Shown here in pieces: positions 25,842 through 35,751 of a DNA stretch of 64,000 nucleotides. The position numbers were made by a program, and so were the translations under genes. The notes below the pieces were generated by a model. The model made no database searches and was not told the DNA's origin. It saw only the letters and a program-made list of their open reading frames with translations. This DNA comes from Paenibacillus tyrphae (GTDB taxonomy: Bacteria; Bacillota; Bacilli; Paenibacillales; NBRC-103111), in NCBI RefSeq assembly GCF_024158745.1, contig NZ_JAMZAW010000004.1, forward strand, positions 62,001-126,000, in the 5' to 3' direction. Position 1 is the first letter of the stretch. Every line of letters begins with the position of its first letter.

Positions 25842-27113
25842 TTATTTAGTCTTAATATACACCGTCTGGGCCGCCTGGTCCCAGCTCACTTCGCTGCCAA
25901 GGGCCTCGCTGATGAAGCGCACCGGCACCATTGTGCTGGAATTGACGAGCTGCGCCGGAACTTCCAGCGGCTTCGGGGTCCCGTTCACCGTCGGCTGCGT
26001 GCTGCCGATTTGCAGGTAAATCGTCGTGTCACCTTTGATCGCCGTCACCGAGCGCTCGGCCTCGGTCCAGGAAATTACAGCGCCAAGCCGCTCGAAAATC
26101 GCCCGCATTGGCACCAGTACGCTGCCGTCTTTGTTGACCGGAGGCTGCTCGAAGGTTTGAAGCTCCCCGTCAATCATCACCTTGATGGCATCGAAGCTGA
26201 TGTAGAGTGGCTTGATCTCCAGCCCTGCACCAAAATGCCGCTTGCGGAGCGCCATAATTTCCTCGAGGGACTCGGCGCGCTGGCGCAGCACCTTCTTCAC
26301 CGTCGTATCGCGCAGCGCCGTCAGCTCTTGAATGGTATTCTTTTGCGTTTTCTCCAACGAAGCGACGGCTTTGTCGCGGATCTCTTGCAGGTCTTTTTCG
26401 CCATCGGTCAAGATTTTATTGATTTTTTCCTCCGCATCTGCCCGTGATAAGCTGCCGTGACGATACTTGTTCATCGTGCCCCCGGAATAGTTCTCATTCG
26501 ATTCGTTGCGAAGCTCCCCCATCTTGCTTCCGGAGTAGTTCGGGTTCATTTCATTGGAAAAGTCCCACATGGTGCTTCCCGAATAGTTCGGATTATTCTC
26601 GTTATGATATTTCCACATCAGCGAGGAGCTGTAATTTTCATTAATTTGCGTGGCGAAGTTCCAATGCGTGCTCGACGAATAGTTCTCGTTATTGCCCGTT
26701 GCATATTTCCACAGCGCCCCGGACGAGTAATTCGGGTTGATTTCCCGCTTGTATGCGCTTAAGGCATCGCGATAGCTGCTGCCGCTGTATTGTTCGGCCA
26801 GACTTTTATAATCCTTATCCAACAGCGTCGTCAAATAATCGAGGTCCTCTTCGATCAGCTTATCGAATGTGCGTTGTTCGCCATGAATTTGCTCATAGAA
26901 AGCGTTGTAAGCATCGGTCGATTTCTTTTTGTCTTCCTCGTACATCCCCCGGTATTTCGATTCCAGCCGTTCGTACCGCTCCTCAACCTCCTGAATGAGT
27001 GCCTTATCGTAATTCGCCGCATACGCTTGAGGTACGGCGCTTGCCGGGATGACGTTCACCGCCGTTAAACCGGCAAGCAGCGCCATCGTCATCATGGTGT
27101 TTTTCTTCTTCAT
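25842..27113 (-). CDS. Secreted stalk-domain protein with six 16-residue repeats
   Basis: A 423-residue exported protein. The signal peptide starts MKKKNTMMTMALLAGL and ends near residue 32 (AYA). A charged helical region (about 35-110) is followed by six tandem 16-residue repeats (125-220) with the pattern xN(P/E)NYS(S/G)xxxWxxxxx, a second charged helical region rich in Lys/Glu (221-305), and a copper-amine-oxidase-N-type stalk domain at the end (GSVLVPMRAIFERLGAVISW and TMVPVRFISEALGSEVSW). The stalk domain suggests wall association. The repeat function is unknown. ATG at 27113 is chosen because the signal peptide begins there. Confidence 0.8.
   Translation of the reverse strand: MKKKNTMMTMALLAGLTAVNVIPASAVPQAYAANYDKALIQEVEERYERLESKYRGMYEEDKKKSTDAYNAFYEQIHGEQRTFDKLIEEDLDYLTTLLDKDYKSLAEQYSGSSYRDALSAYKREINPNYSSGALWKYATGNNENYSSSTHWNFATQINENYSSSLMWKYHNENNPNYSGSTMWDFSNEMNPNYSGSKMGELRNESNENYSGGTMNKYRHGSLSRADAEEKINKILTDGEKDLQEIRDKAVASLEKTQKNTIQELTALRDTTVKKVLRQRAESLEEIMALRKRHFGAGLEIKPLYISFDAIKVMIDGELQTFEQPPVNKDGSVLVPMRAIFERLGAVISWTEAERSVTAIKGDTTIYLQIGSTQPTVNGTPKPLEVPAQLVNSSTMVPVRFISEALGSEVSWDQAAQTVYIKTK
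26454..26741 (-). repeat. Six tandem 48-bp coding repeats
   Basis: Six exact-length units (16 codons each, 288 bp) with no gaps. Asn-2, Asn-4, Tyr-5 and Ser-6 are kept in every unit. Trp-11 is kept in the first four and replaced by Gly and Asn in the last two. The DNA units have diverged, so this is an old protein-level repeat rather than a recent expansion. Confidence 0.85.
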
Positions 27114-27383
27114 AGCGTTCCTCCTGCTTGTAAGTATGTAAGGTAGAGCATACAGGAGCATGAACTTCGATAGATGGAATGCATTTCCTTCTTTTCATGC
27201 AAAAAATGAATCTGCCGACCCATCCGGGTGGGCGCTTTATCCTACGTTAGTTTTACTTCCGTTAAATAGAGAAGCTTATTTCCCTAAGAACGAATGTTTG
27301 TTATCATAATGACACGATATTCCAATTTATAAGACTAGGTGACTTCCAGTCGCACACCGGTCCTGAGGAGGCTTCTTTATCCG

Positions 27384-27752
27384 ATGCTAGAACGTTTGGA
27401 GCATATGCAAATCCCCGTCCGCAACGTGGAGGAAGCGATTCAATGGTACACGCTTCATCTCGGATTCCGCTTGGAAGGCCAAACGGCGGGAAGGCACGCC
27501 TTCTTGACCTTGTCTTCCGGTCCTATGCTAATGCTGTGGGAAACCCCGGAGGAAACGCACGCCAATTTCACAGTCCGTGGAGAAACGATGCCGGTGCTGC
27601 TGTATCGCACATCGGATATTCATGCTCTTCACGACAGGCTTAAGGGGATAGGCGCGCGAATTGCTTTTTACAAGGACGAAGGGTTCGGTTGGGTACTGAA
27701 GTTTTACGATCCGAGCGGTAACCTCTGGGGCGCCATACAGCCGAACGCTTAA
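27384..27752 (+). CDS. VOC / glyoxalase-fold protein
   Basis: A 122-residue protein with the paired beta-alpha-beta-beta-beta modules of the vicinal oxygen chelate fold: [20 protein letters not shown] and later [17 protein letters not shown]. Family members include glyoxalases, dioxygenases and antibiotic-binding proteins; the activity cannot be told from sequence. ATG at 27384 follows GAGGAGG at a somewhat long spacing. Its TAA shares a TTAA with the stop of the convergent oxalate decarboxylase gene. Confidence 0.82.
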   Translation: MLERLEHMQIPVRNVEEAIQWYTLHLGFRLEGQTAGRHAFLTLSSGPMLMLWETPEETHANFTVRGETMPVLLYRTSDIHALHDRLKGIGARIAFYKDEGFGWVLKFYDPSGNLWGAIQPNA

Positions 27753-28927
27753 GACCTCGGGTATTTGACGACCGGCCACTTTTCTTTTCGCAGCGCGCCC
27801 AGCAGCTCCGGACCGACGTACAAGGTGTCCTGGATCAGCTCACTCGGAGTCAGCGCCATCCATTGATTGAGCGACACGTCGGCGAAGCGCGAACTCTTAA
27901 ACATTTCCAGAAACCACAATGTGTCGCTGCCGGTATTCTGGATATAGTGGCCGAAAGCGGCAGGCACGTAGCCTACGTCCCCGGCTCTATAGTCGAACGT
28001 GCGGGCCGTGCCATTAGAGGCAAATGCGGTCATCCGGCCCTGACCCGTAAGGTAGTACTGCCATTCATCGCTGTTCGGGTGCCAGTGCAGCTCCCGCATT
28101 CCTCCCGGTTCAATTTCCACGAGCGCGGCGGCAATAGCCACGGAAACGGGAAAATTGCAGGAATCCACGATCCGCGCCGTTCCGCCCGGCGTCCGGATCG
28201 GCTCCTGCGCAAGCAGTCTGTACGTGAAGCTCTGCGGGACAGTGCCGTACGGATCGGGAACCTGCTGAGTGGGGATCGGACCCGGCACCGGCGCTTGAAA
28301 CATGTAGCGCTGATGCATCGGGATATGCGCGAAGGCACTTTCGGGCACGCCGAAGTTCGCGGCCAGCACGTCCTTTGGCGTGTGCGCCAGCCAATCGGAG
28401 ATCGTGAACGTATCATTTTCGGTGAAGTTGCCGTTATCGAACACGAGCAGAAACTCGCAGCCTTCCTCCAGCCCCTGGATCGAATGCGGGATACCAGGAG
28501 GAAAGTACCACAGGTCTCCGACGCCTACATCGGCAATAAAATTCCGTCCGTTCTGATCGACCGCAGTGATCCGCGCCCTGCCGATCATGACGAACGCCCA
28601 CTCCGCCTCCTTGTGCCAATGCAGCTCCCGTACGCCTCCCGGTGTCAACCGCATGTTGACCCCCGCGATCGTGGTTGAGATGGGCAGTTCTCTTACCGTA
28701 ACTTCCCGGGACCATCCGCCATGCTCGAGCCGCATATGGGTATCGGAGAATGAAAACTTCAGATTGGGTACCGTTCCGGCATCGGTTACCGGAGGAACCA
28801 GCATGTTCGGATTCTCCAGATCCCGCAGCACATCCCGCGGCCCGGGATCGTCCGCGCCTGCCCCATCCTCCCTTATCGGCTGCGGCACATGCACAAATAC
28901 GCGATGCCCCGAAGGTCGTCTATCCAT
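27749..28927 (-). CDS. oxdC: Oxalate decarboxylase (bicupin)
   Basis: A Mn-dependent enzyme converting oxalate to formate and CO2. It has two cupin domains, each with the metal site: [11 protein letters not shown] and PPGIPHS in the first, [15 protein letters not shown] and FGHYIQN in the second. The active-site lid TENDTF keeps the Glu that distinguishes decarboxylases (SENSTF in B. subtilis OxdC) from oxidases. No signal peptide is present. ATG at 28927 has AAAGGAG eight bases upstream. OxdD of B. subtilis is a spore-coat protein, so the cellular location is open. Confidence 0.93.
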   Translation of the reverse strand: MDRRPSGHRVFVHVPQPIREDGAGADDPGPRDVLRDLENPNMLVPPVTDAGTVPNLKFSFSDTHMRLEHGGWSREVTVRELPISTTIAGVNMRLTPGGVRELHWHKEAEWAFVMIGRARITAVDQNGRNFIADVGVGDLWYFPPGIPHSIQGLEEGCEFLLVFDNGNFTENDTFTISDWLAHTPKDVLAANFGVPESAFAHIPMHQRYMFQAPVPGPIPTQQVPDPYGTVPQSFTYRLLAQEPIRTPGGTARIVDSCNFPVSVAIAAALVEIEPGGMRELHWHPNSDEWQYYLTGQGRMTAFASNGTARTFDYRAGDVGYVPAAFGHYIQNTGSDTLWFLEMFKSSRFADVSLNQWMALTPSELIQDTLYVGPELLGALRKEKWPVVKYPRS

Positions 28928-29078
28928 CGAACACACTCCTTTGCTTCCGAATCAAATCCGTCGACGTTCGTTCGCCCCAGTATATAAGTCTATGAGCAGC
29001 GTTCGCGCATATGTGACGAAAGTTGGAAAAAGACCTGGCGCCGTCATCCGACAAGGTTGTACAAAATCTCCGAACGTC

Positions 29079-29108
29079 TTTTCAAAGCAAGCGGGAATAT
29101 GATATGAT
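29079..29108 (+). promoter_or_regulatory. Putative promoter of antisense antitoxin RNA
   Basis: TATGAT (29103-29108) is preceded at 18 bp by a weaker -35, TTTTCA (29079-29084). It points towards the terminator inside the toxin gene's 3' end. Confidence 0.5.
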
Positions 29109-29114
29109 GGATTT

Positions 29115-29272
29115 ACAAAAAAAGTTATTGCCTGCAAAACAGAAAGGCCGCGAATGTTCCAGCATCCGCGACCTCGCTACAATAAGATTGCCCTCAAGGC
29201 GATCGGCGCAAGGAATAACCAAGCGGTAGACCTCTCGGGTTCCAAGGCTCAAGGGAGGTCTACTTCTTTTTT
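29115..29272 (+). ncRNA. Putative type I antitoxin RNA
   Basis: A plus-strand RNA of about 155 nt is predicted from the promoter and the terminator at 29226-29272. It holds a 5' stem-loop (29142-29173, about 10 of 12 pairs) and ends by overlapping the last codons and 3' untranslated region of the toxin gene in antisense. This is the arrangement of the RatA and SR4 antitoxin RNAs of Bacillus. No expression evidence is available. Confidence 0.5.
29226..29272 (+). terminator. Terminator of the antitoxin RNA
   Basis: GTAGACCTC pairs perfectly with GAGGTCTAC (29255-29263), followed by TTCTTTTTT. On the minus strand no T-run follows, so termination is directional. Confidence 0.75.
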
Positions 29273-29343
29273 AAGTAGGAAAGTAAAGCGAGAATAAACA
29301 TGCCGAACATGAACATCAACGTTACGGCATCCTTTACTTCCAT
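29260..29343 (-). CDS. Hol_Tox-type small membrane toxin
   Basis: A 27-residue protein below usual gene-calling length. It has a near-perfect Shine-Dalgarno (AAGGAGGTGAT) and ATG at 29343. A short acidic start (MEVKDAV) is followed by one hydrophobic helix containing LMFMFGMFILALLSYL and a KKK tail before TAG. This matches the LxLMxxFGxFxxALL pattern of the putative holin-like toxins (Hol_Tox) in Bacillota type I toxin-antitoxin systems. It would insert in the cytoplasmic membrane and depolarise or damage it when made in excess. A strong promoter lies upstream and an antisense RNA overlaps its 3' end. Confidence 0.78.
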   Translation of the reverse strand: MEVKDAVTLMFMFGMFILALLSYLKKK

Positions 29344-29434
29344 GGCATCACCTCCTTCCGGATTCGCTTATGCGAACCCATCAATGGCAGGGGTGTGCCA
29401 ACCGTCCTTGAGTGCCTTTCCCTATTGCATCCAC

Positions 29435-29463
29435 ATTATACCATACGCCATGATAAATGAGAA
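29435..29463 (-). promoter_or_regulatory. Promoter of the toxin gene
   Basis: On the minus strand TATAAT (29435-29440) is preceded by TTCTCA (29458-29463) at 17 bp. The 5' untranslated region would be about 85 nt and can fold near the strong ribosome site, as in related toxin mRNAs. Confidence 0.6.
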
Positions 29464-29494
29464 CATATTTTCGTATTTTTAGTTTGCCAAAACG

Positions 29495-29908
29495 TTAAGC
29501 ATTGGCAACCTTGCCCAGCAAATATACAAGCAATTGCTGATTGTGTGAGGAAATTCGGCTCAAATATTGCTGCAAAAACCGTTCGCGGATTTGCACGCCG
29601 CGTTCGCATTCGAAGCGCCCCTTCTCCGTTACCAATACCCACACGATACGGCGGTCCTTCTCGTCCCGCTCCCTTGCGATTAACCCGCTCTTTTCCATCC
29701 GGTCAAGCAGCGTCGTAATCGCCGCGGGCGTCGTCGCCAAATACTCGATGAAATCCGAAGGCTTCATCCGGTCCTGCTCGGAACCCAGCAGCCTTTCGAG
29801 CACCGTAAGCTGCCCTTCCGTCAGCGTCGGAGCAAGCTCCGTTTCCATATGCGTGCGCAAATCTTTGGATAATTTCCACCACAGCTTGGCAAATTCCTGA
29901 GTTATCAC
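29495..29908 (-). CDS. MarR-family transcriptional regulator
   Basis: About 137 residues with the winged helix-turn-helix of MarR proteins. Recognition helix region: FIEYLATTPAAITTLLDRME; wing: SGLIARERDEKDRRIVWVLV. These proteins bind palindromic promoters as dimers and usually release on binding a phenolic or oxidant signal. GTG at 29908 has GGGAG at eight bases; ATG at 29914 is too close to the same site; longer starts are not supported. The target is not evident from neighbours. Confidence 0.88.
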   Translation of the reverse strand: MITQEFAKLWWKLSKDLRTHMETELAPTLTEGQLTVLERLLGSEQDRMKPSDFIEYLATTPAAITTLLDRMEKSGLIARERDEKDRRIVWVLVTEKGRFECERGVQIRERFLQQYLSRISSHNQQLLVYLLGKVANA

Positions 29909-30107
29909 AATCATCACTCCCGAAAAACCAATCTTTTCCCTAATTATAACATTGACCTCCGGCTTTTTAAAGGTTAACCCCATGAATATTTTAGGACATA
30001 AAACGATAAAATCGGGTACCTTTTGACGGAGTTCAACATATACTGCACATGGGACGTTCGCCTATACGCGGAGCTTGTCAATCCATGGAAGACAAGGAGT
30101 GAAAGGA

Positions 30108-30275
30108 ATGGAAGACTGGAAACGCAAAATCGGAGAAACCGCATTGACCAAAGGAATTATAAACGACCCAGACTGGCTCGAAAAGCTGGACGATTCGATG
30201 CCGGTATGGGCCGTTCTGCAATTGATGCTGGAGCTGCTCGAAAAGCTTGAGCCGCAATACACCAGCTATGATTAA
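30108..30275 (+). CDS. Small acidic hypothetical protein
   Basis: A 55-residue soluble protein starting [18 protein letters not shown] and ending in a helical stretch with several Leu and Glu residues. ATG at 30108 has AAGGAG followed by AAAGGA, a very strong ribosome site, which supports expression. No family is recognised. Its TAA (30273-30275) shares a TTAA with the convergent parC stop codon. Confidence 0.7.
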   Translation: MEDWKRKIGETALTKGIINDPDWLEKLDDSMPVWAVLQLMLELLEKLEPQYTSYD

Positions 30276-32707
30276 GTAATCTTCAAAATATCCGTTACCG
30301 CTTCATTTTTATTGACCGGAACGACGCATTTCCCTGTGGATTTGCGGTCATCGATCGGCGTCTGCTCGGTCGAGAACGTCACTCTTCCGCCCGTACTGAG
30401 GATGGCGGTCAGGTCGAACGGCTCTTTAACAACAAAAGCGCCTTTCAACTCCGATCCGTTCGGCTTTACCCGCTTGCCCTCCTTGAATTCGAACGTAATA
30501 ATCCCTTTGCCCCCGCGTCCTTGAACGGGATAATCCGCTACAAGCGAACGCTTCGCATACCCAAGCTCCGTCATGACGACGACTTCTCCTTCGTCCCCGT
30601 CGATCCAATCGGCGGCAACGACCTCATCGTCATCCTTCAACTGAATGCCGCGAACCCCGGCAGCGGCACGCCCCATCGAATTCACTTCGTCCTCCTTGAA
30701 GCGGATGGCCATCCCCTGCTTCGTTACCAGCAGCAGCTCTTTTGAACCCGTGCTGAGCAAGACGTCGAGCACCGCATCCTGATCGCCCACTTTGCAAGCG
30801 ACGATACCGGTCGAACGGTTCGTAAAATATTCCTTTAGTTCTGTCCGTTTGACCTGCCCTTTGCGCGTCACGAACACGAGCGACTTGCCCGGTTCCTCGA
30901 AATCCTTGACCGGCAGCACGTGAATAATGCGGTCGTCCTTGGAAATCGGAATGACGTTGACGATGGCGGTACCGTTTTCCTTCCATTTATACTCCGGAAT
31001 TTGATGCACCGGCAGCAGGAAGTATTGCCCTTTCTGCGTGAAAATCAGCAGGCTCTCCAGCGTATTGACGTCGAGCAGATAGCGAAGATAGTCGCCTTCC
31101 TTCAGACCCGTCTTGTCAATCTCGCCGCCGGAGCGTATAAACGACAGCTTGCCCGTACGCTTGATATAGCCTTCGCTGGAAAGCGTAACGAAGACGTCTT
31201 CGGCCGTTACCATGACTTCCAGATTGACTTTAAGCTCTTCCACTTCGTCCTGGATGTCCGATCGGCGGTCGATGCCGTACTTGTCGCGGATTTGCGACAT
31301 TTCATCCTTAATGACAGCCAGAAGCTTCTTCTCGCTGCCAAGAATCCCTTTCAGGTACGCGATCGTTTTCTGAACGTCCTTCCATTCTTTTTCTAAAGAA
31401 TGAATCTCCAGATTCGTCAAACGATACAGCTGCAAGGTCAAAATCGCATCGGCTTGCCGTTCGGTAAAGCCGAATTTGGCAACGAGGTTGTTTTGGGCGT
31501 CCTGACGGTTTTTCGACGCTTTGATTGCGGCGATGACCTCGTCCAGGATATTGAGCGCCTTGACCAGCCCTTCGAGCACATGGGCGCGGTCTTCCGCCTT
31601 CTCCAGCTCGAATCGCGAGCGGTGGGTGACCACTTCTTTCTGATGGTCGATGTATGCTTCCAGCATATCGCGCAGCCCGAGCTGCTTCGGCGTCTTGTTG
31701 ACGATGGCGACCATGTTGAAATTATAGGCTACCTGCAGGTCGGTTTTCTTAAACAAATACGCCAAAATCCCCTGCGCATCTGCATCCTTTTTCAGCTCGA
31801 CGACAATACGAAGACCCTCGCGGCCGCTTTCGTCGCGAACCTCCGCAATGCCTTCGAGTTTTTTCTCCAGACGGATATTTTCCATCGCCGTTACCAGGCG
31901 GGATTTCACGACCTGATAAGGAATTTCGGTAATGACGATTTGCTGGCGCCCGCCGCGCAAGTCCTCGATCGCCGTGCGCGCCCGCACATAGATGCGGCCC
32001 CGGCCGGTCCGGTACGCGTCGCGTATCCCTTCCGAGCCCATAATAATGCCGCCAGTCGGAAAATCCGGGCCCTTGATGGTGCCCATCAATTCCTCCAGCG
32101 TGCTGTCCGGCTTATCGATCAGCGCAATGCAGGCATTGACCACCTCGCGCAGGCTGTGCGGCGGAATTTCCGTCGCAAACCCGGACGAGATGCCGCTGAC
32201 GCCGTTGACGAGCAAATTCGGAAACCGCGAAGGCAGCACAACTGGCTCCTTCGTCGTATTGTCGAAGTTATCCTTGAACTGGACGGTCCGCTTCTCGATG
32301 TCCCGCAACAGCTCCATCGCGATTTCGGACAGCCGCGCTTCGGTATACCGCATTGCAGCCGGCGGGTCGTCGTCCATTGAGCCCCAGTTGCCGTGGCCGT
32401 CAACCAGGACATGACTCATTTTCCAAGGCTGCGCCATCCGGACCATGCCCTCATAAATCGACGCGTCGCCGTGCGGATGGTAATTGCCCATCACGTCCCC
32501 GACCGTCTTTGCCGATTTGCGATACGGCTTATCCGGCGTGTTCCCGGAATCGTACATGGCGTACAGAATACGCCGCTGCACAGGCTTCAGCCCGTCCCGC
32601 ACGTCCGGGATCGCGCGGTCTTGAATGATATATTTGGAATACCGGCCGAACCGGTCGCCTACAACCTCTTCCAGAAAGGCCGGCAAAAAATTTTCCGAGA
32701 TACTCAC
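30272..32707 (-). CDS. parC: DNA topoisomerase IV subunit A
   Basis: The breakage-reunion subunit that decatenates chromosomes. The catalytic Tyr121 is in [12 protein letters not shown]. The quinolone-determining region reads [18 protein letters not shown]: the residue usually Ser is Ala82, and the acidic position is Glu86. The C-terminal beta-pinwheel domain lacks a GyrA box (QRRGGKG), supporting ParC over GyrA. At 811 residues it is of normal length. GTG start, 14 bp after parE, forming a parE-parC operon. Confidence 0.94.
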   Translation of the reverse strand: MSISENFLPAFLEEVVGDRFGRYSKYIIQDRAIPDVRDGLKPVQRRILYAMYDSGNTPDKPYRKSAKTVGDVMGNYHPHGDASIYEGMVRMAQPWKMSHVLVDGHGNWGSMDDDPPAAMRYTEARLSEIAMELLRDIEKRTVQFKDNFDNTTKEPVVLPSRFPNLLVNGVSGISSGFATEIPPHSLREVVNACIALIDKPDSTLEELMGTIKGPDFPTGGIIMGSEGIRDAYRTGRGRIYVRARTAIEDLRGGRQQIVITEIPYQVVKSRLVTAMENIRLEKKLEGIAEVRDESGREGLRIVVELKKDADAQGILAYLFKKTDLQVAYNFNMVAIVNKTPKQLGLRDMLEAYIDHQKEVVTHRSRFELEKAEDRAHVLEGLVKALNILDEVIAAIKASKNRQDAQNNLVAKFGFTERQADAILTLQLYRLTNLEIHSLEKEWKDVQKTIAYLKGILGSEKKLLAVIKDEMSQIRDKYGIDRRSDIQDEVEELKVNLEVMVTAEDVFVTLSSEGYIKRTGKLSFIRSGGEIDKTGLKEGDYLRYLLDVNTLESLLIFTQKGQYFLLPVHQIPEYKWKENGTAIVNVIPISKDDRIIHVLPVKDFEEPGKSLVFVTRKGQVKRTELKEYFTNRSTGIVACKVGDQDAVLDVLLSTGSKELLLVTKQGMAIRFKEDEVNSMGRAAAGVRGIQLKDDDEVVAADWIDGDEGEVVVMTELGYAKRSLVADYPVQGRGGKGIITFEFKEGKRVKPNGSELKGAFVVKEPFDLTAILSTGGRVTFSTEQTPIDDRKSTGKCVVPVNKNEAVTDILKIT

Positions 32708-32721
32708 AAAAGGCCCCCCGT

Positions 32722-34695
32722 TTATTCTTCAAATTCCGTGAAGTCCACGTTCTCGATGATCCAGCGCTTCCGCGGATCGACTTTATCCCCCATCAGCGTA
32801 GATACGCGCCGCTCGGCTTTGGCCGCATCTTCGATCTGCACCTGCAGCAGCGTGCGCGTCGCCGGGTCCATCGTCGTTTCCCAGAGCTGGTCGGGGTTCA
32901 TCTCACCGAGTCCTTTGTATCGCTGCAGCTCGATGTTTTTGCCGAGCTCTTTGGTCAGCGCCTGCAGTTGCTCGTCGGTCCAAGCGTACCGGACCGAGCT
33001 GTTTTTGCCGGCTTTTTTCGTCACCTTGAACAGCGGCGGCTGGGCGATATACACCTTGCCCGCGTCGATGAGCGGCTTCATGTACCGGTAGAAGAACGTC
33101 AGAAGCAGCACCTGAATATGCGCGCCGTCGGTATCGGCGTCCGTCATAATGATAATTTTCGCATAATTGCTTTCCGACTCGTCGAATTCCGGGCCGACCC
33201 CTGCGCCGATCGCGGCAATGATCGCCTTGTATTCGTCGTTTTTCATAATATCGAGCAGCTTGGCCTTCTCCGGGTTCATCGGCTTGCCCTTGAGCGGCAA
33301 AATCGCCTGATGCTTCGAATCGCGCCCCTGCTTCGCCGACCCGCCCGCAGAATCGCCTTCGACGATGAACAGCTCGTTGCGGGTATAGTCCTTCGATTGC
33401 GCCGGCGTCAGCTTACCGCCCAGGTTCGAGCTTTCGCTCTTGCCCTTCTTGCCGCTGCGCACCTCTTCCCGCGCCTTTCTTGCCGCCTCGCGCGCTTTGG
33501 CCGACTGGATCGCCTTCTTCATGATCATCTGCGCGACCTGCGGATTTTCTTCGAGGAATACCGCCATTTTATCGGAGACGACCGAATCGACCGCGCTCCG
33601 CGCCGAAGCGCTGCCGAGCTGGTCTTTCGTCTGGCCGACGAATTCGACCTCGCCCATCTTGATGTTGATGACCGCCATCATGCCTTCGCGCAGATCCTGC
33701 CCGTCCAGATTTTTCTCTTTTTCCTTGAGCATCCCGTTCTTGCGCGCATAGTCGTTCATGACGCGGGTATAGGCGGTTTTGAAGCCCGTTTCGTGCGTTC
33801 CCCCGCCGCGCGTCGGAATCGAGTTGACGAAGGACACGATCGTCTCCGTGTAGCCGTCGTTATACTGCATCGCCACTTCGACTTCGATTTCGTCTTTCTC
33901 CGCTACGAAGTGAATGACGTCATGCAGCACCGTTTTTTCCTCGTTCAAGAACTGCACGAACTGGCTGGCGCCGCCTTCGTATTGGAACTCTTCCTGCTTA
34001 TCCGCGCGCTGATCGGTCAGCGTGACCTTCAGCCCCGAGTTCAAAAAGGCAATTTCCTGCAGCCGCTCGTAGAGCGTATCGAAATTGATCGTCGTTCCGC
34101 CCTGAAAGACGCGTTTGTCGGGCTTGAACGTCACCTTTGTTCCGCTTTTGCGCGTCGAACCGATCACTTCCAGGCCCGTGACCGGCTCTCCGACGTGCTC
34201 CTTGCCTTGATCGTCCACCCAATATTCAAACCGCTGGCGGTGTGTTTTGCCTTCGCGGTAAATTTCCACTTCAAGCCATTCGGACAGCGCATTCGTCACG
34301 GAAGCGCCTACGCCGTGCAAGCCGCCGGACTTTTTATATCCCCCGCCGCCGAACTTGCCGCCGGCATGAAGCATCGTAAACACCACCTGCGGTGTGGGAA
34401 TCCCCGTTTTGTGCATGCCGGTCGGAATGCCGCGGCCGTTGTCGCACACCGTCACGGACTGATCCTTATGGATCGTCACGTCGATTTGCGAACAATGCTT
34501 GGCCAGATGCTCATCCACGGCATTGTCGACGATTTCCCAGATCAGATGGTGAAGCCCGGACGTGCTGGTACTGCCGATATACATCCCCGGCCGCTTGCGT
34601 ACCGCTACCAGTCCTTCGAGCACCTGGATATCGTCTGCACCGTAGTCCGCCGGCGCTGCTGTCGTTTTTCCAAACAAATCGAGTTGATCCGCCAT
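32722..34695 (-). CDS. parE: DNA topoisomerase IV subunit B
   Basis: The ATPase subunit of topoisomerase IV. The GHKL ATP site is visible in [20 protein letters not shown] and [10 protein letters not shown]. The transducer domain carries [15 protein letters not shown], and the TOPRIM domain has [15 protein letters not shown] and [14 protein letters not shown]. Its 657 residues and its pairing with parC fit ParE. A sigma-A promoter overlaps the stop codon of the upstream ABC permease gene. Confidence 0.95.
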   Translation of the reverse strand: MADQLDLFGKTTAAPADYGADDIQVLEGLVAVRKRPGMYIGSTSTSGLHHLIWEIVDNAVDEHLAKHCSQIDVTIHKDQSVTVCDNGRGIPTGMHKTGIPTPQVVFTMLHAGGKFGGGGYKKSGGLHGVGASVTNALSEWLEVEIYREGKTHRQRFEYWVDDQGKEHVGEPVTGLEVIGSTRKSGTKVTFKPDKRVFQGGTTINFDTLYERLQEIAFLNSGLKVTLTDQRADKQEEFQYEGGASQFVQFLNEEKTVLHDVIHFVAEKDEIEVEVAMQYNDGYTETIVSFVNSIPTRGGGTHETGFKTAYTRVMNDYARKNGMLKEKEKNLDGQDLREGMMAVINIKMGEVEFVGQTKDQLGSASARSAVDSVVSDKMAVFLEENPQVAQMIMKKAIQSAKAREAARKAREEVRSGKKGKSESSNLGGKLTPAQSKDYTRNELFIVEGDSAGGSAKQGRDSKHQAILPLKGKPMNPEKAKLLDIMKNDEYKAIIAAIGAGVGPEFDESESNYAKIIIMTDADTDGAHIQVLLLTFFYRYMKPLIDAGKVYIAQPPLFKVTKKAGKNSSVRYAWTDEQLQALTKELGKNIELQRYKGLGEMNPDQLWETTMDPATRTLLQVQIEDAAKAERRVSTLMGDKVDPRKRWIIENVDFTEFEE

Positions 34696-34730
34696 CGCAG
34701 CCTCCCTAAAAACACCTATGTCTCCGCAAC

Positions 34731-34758
34731 ATTATAACATTTGATCGGATTAGTTCAA
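34731..34758 (-). promoter_or_regulatory. parE-parC promoter
   Basis: On the minus strand TTGAAC (34753-34758) and a perfect TATAAT (34731-34736) are 16 bp apart. The TAA of the upstream permease gene lies in the spacer, so the promoter is partly coding. Confidence 0.65.
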
Positions 34759-35751
34759 TACATCTTTTTTCGTGAATACCGCAAACGAGACGATCACTGA
34801 CGCGATTCCCCATACGGTCAACACCGCCAAGGAGAACGGCAAATCCATGCCTTTGATGGGCGGAAGCGTCCCGCTGAGATACGTTGTCAAGTTCAAATTG
34901 ACCATGAACAAATATTTGGCCGCCTCCCAAGAAGAGACCATATTCGTCAAGATCGTGCCCGAGATGAGCAGCGCCAGCATGATGCCCATTCCCGCCGCCG
35001 TGCTGCGGACGAGCACCGAGATCATCAGCGTCATCACCGCGACGATGAGCGCCGCAAACCAAACCAGCCCGAATTCCATGATCAGGTACAGCCACTGGTC
35101 TACCGGGCGTACGAACGAAAAGTCGACCTCCGTCCCCTTCACCTGGAACCCGAAGAACACCGGCATGTCCCAGCCCCCGTAACCGAACACGACGCCCGAT
35201 ATAAGATAGCATAAAACTCCTGTCGCAACAACGATAAACGAGGTGAAGAGGATCAGACTTAGCAGCTTGCTCAAGAGAATTTTCCAGCGCTGCACCGGAC
35301 GCGTCAGCAGCAGCTTGATCGTCCCCGTCGTATGCTCCCCCGATACCATATCGGCAGCAACGACCATAACCATGAGAGGAATGAACAGATTTACGGCATT
35401 TTTCACAAACTCTCTTGTAAAGGTTACCCCGTTCGGTTCGGCCGGATTCACATCTTTATCCAGATAGTACTGGGCCAGCTTCACTTCGACGCGGCGCCAC
35501 TGCTTCCATTCCTCGGGCACGCGTCCGCTGCTGAGACTGCGGGTATAGTCCACAATCTTCTGCCGCTGCTCGACCCGCCAGTCGGTCGTTCCGAACTGCT
35601 TCCGGTTATTTTCCGCCACCTTCATTTGCGCATACGTGAACATCGGGATGATCGCGGCCAAAATAAGCAGCACGACGAGCAGCCGCTTTTTTTTGATCAT
35701 TTTGATGCATTCGTTCTTGACCAGTGGATACAAACTAACCAATGCGTTCAC
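34750..35751 (-). CDS. ABC-2-type transporter permease
   Basis: A 333-residue membrane protein with six predicted helices: one near residue 25, a large outer loop to about 120, then five C-terminal helices. This layout is common for NosY/YtrC-like ABC-2 permeases. Its start lies 17 bp inside the end of the ATPase gene, so the two are translationally coupled. The substrate is unknown; candidates are peptides, lipids or drugs. Confidence 0.88.
   Translation of the reverse strand: MNALVSLYPLVKNECIKMIKKKRLLVVLLILAAIIPMFTYAQMKVAENNRKQFGTTDWRVEQRQKIVDYTRSLSSGRVPEEWKQWRRVEVKLAQYYLDKDVNPAEPNGVTFTREFVKNAVNLFIPLMVMVVAADMVSGEHTTGTIKLLLTRPVQRWKILLSKLLSLILFTSFIVVATGVLCYLISGVVFGYGGWDMPVFFGFQVKGTEVDFSFVRPVDQWLYLIMEFGLVWFAALIVAVMTLMISVLVRSTAAGMGIMLALLISGTILTNMVSSWEAAKYLFMVNLNLTTYLSGTLPPIKGMDLPFSLAVLTVWGIASVIVSFAVFTKKDVLN

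Noticed and set aside
27205-27260. Hairpin-containing leader (GCCGACCC/GGGTGGGC) upstream of the repeat-protein gene, considered as a cyclic-di-GMP riboswitch
   Set aside because: The conserved GEMM tetraloop, receptor and helix arrangement are not visible; only one short stem exists.
32968-34737. 589-codon plus-strand frame opposite parE
   Set aside because: parE is unmistakable on the other strand; the plus frame shows the composition of a reverse-frame shadow (Arg, His, Leu, Phe-rich) with no known domain.
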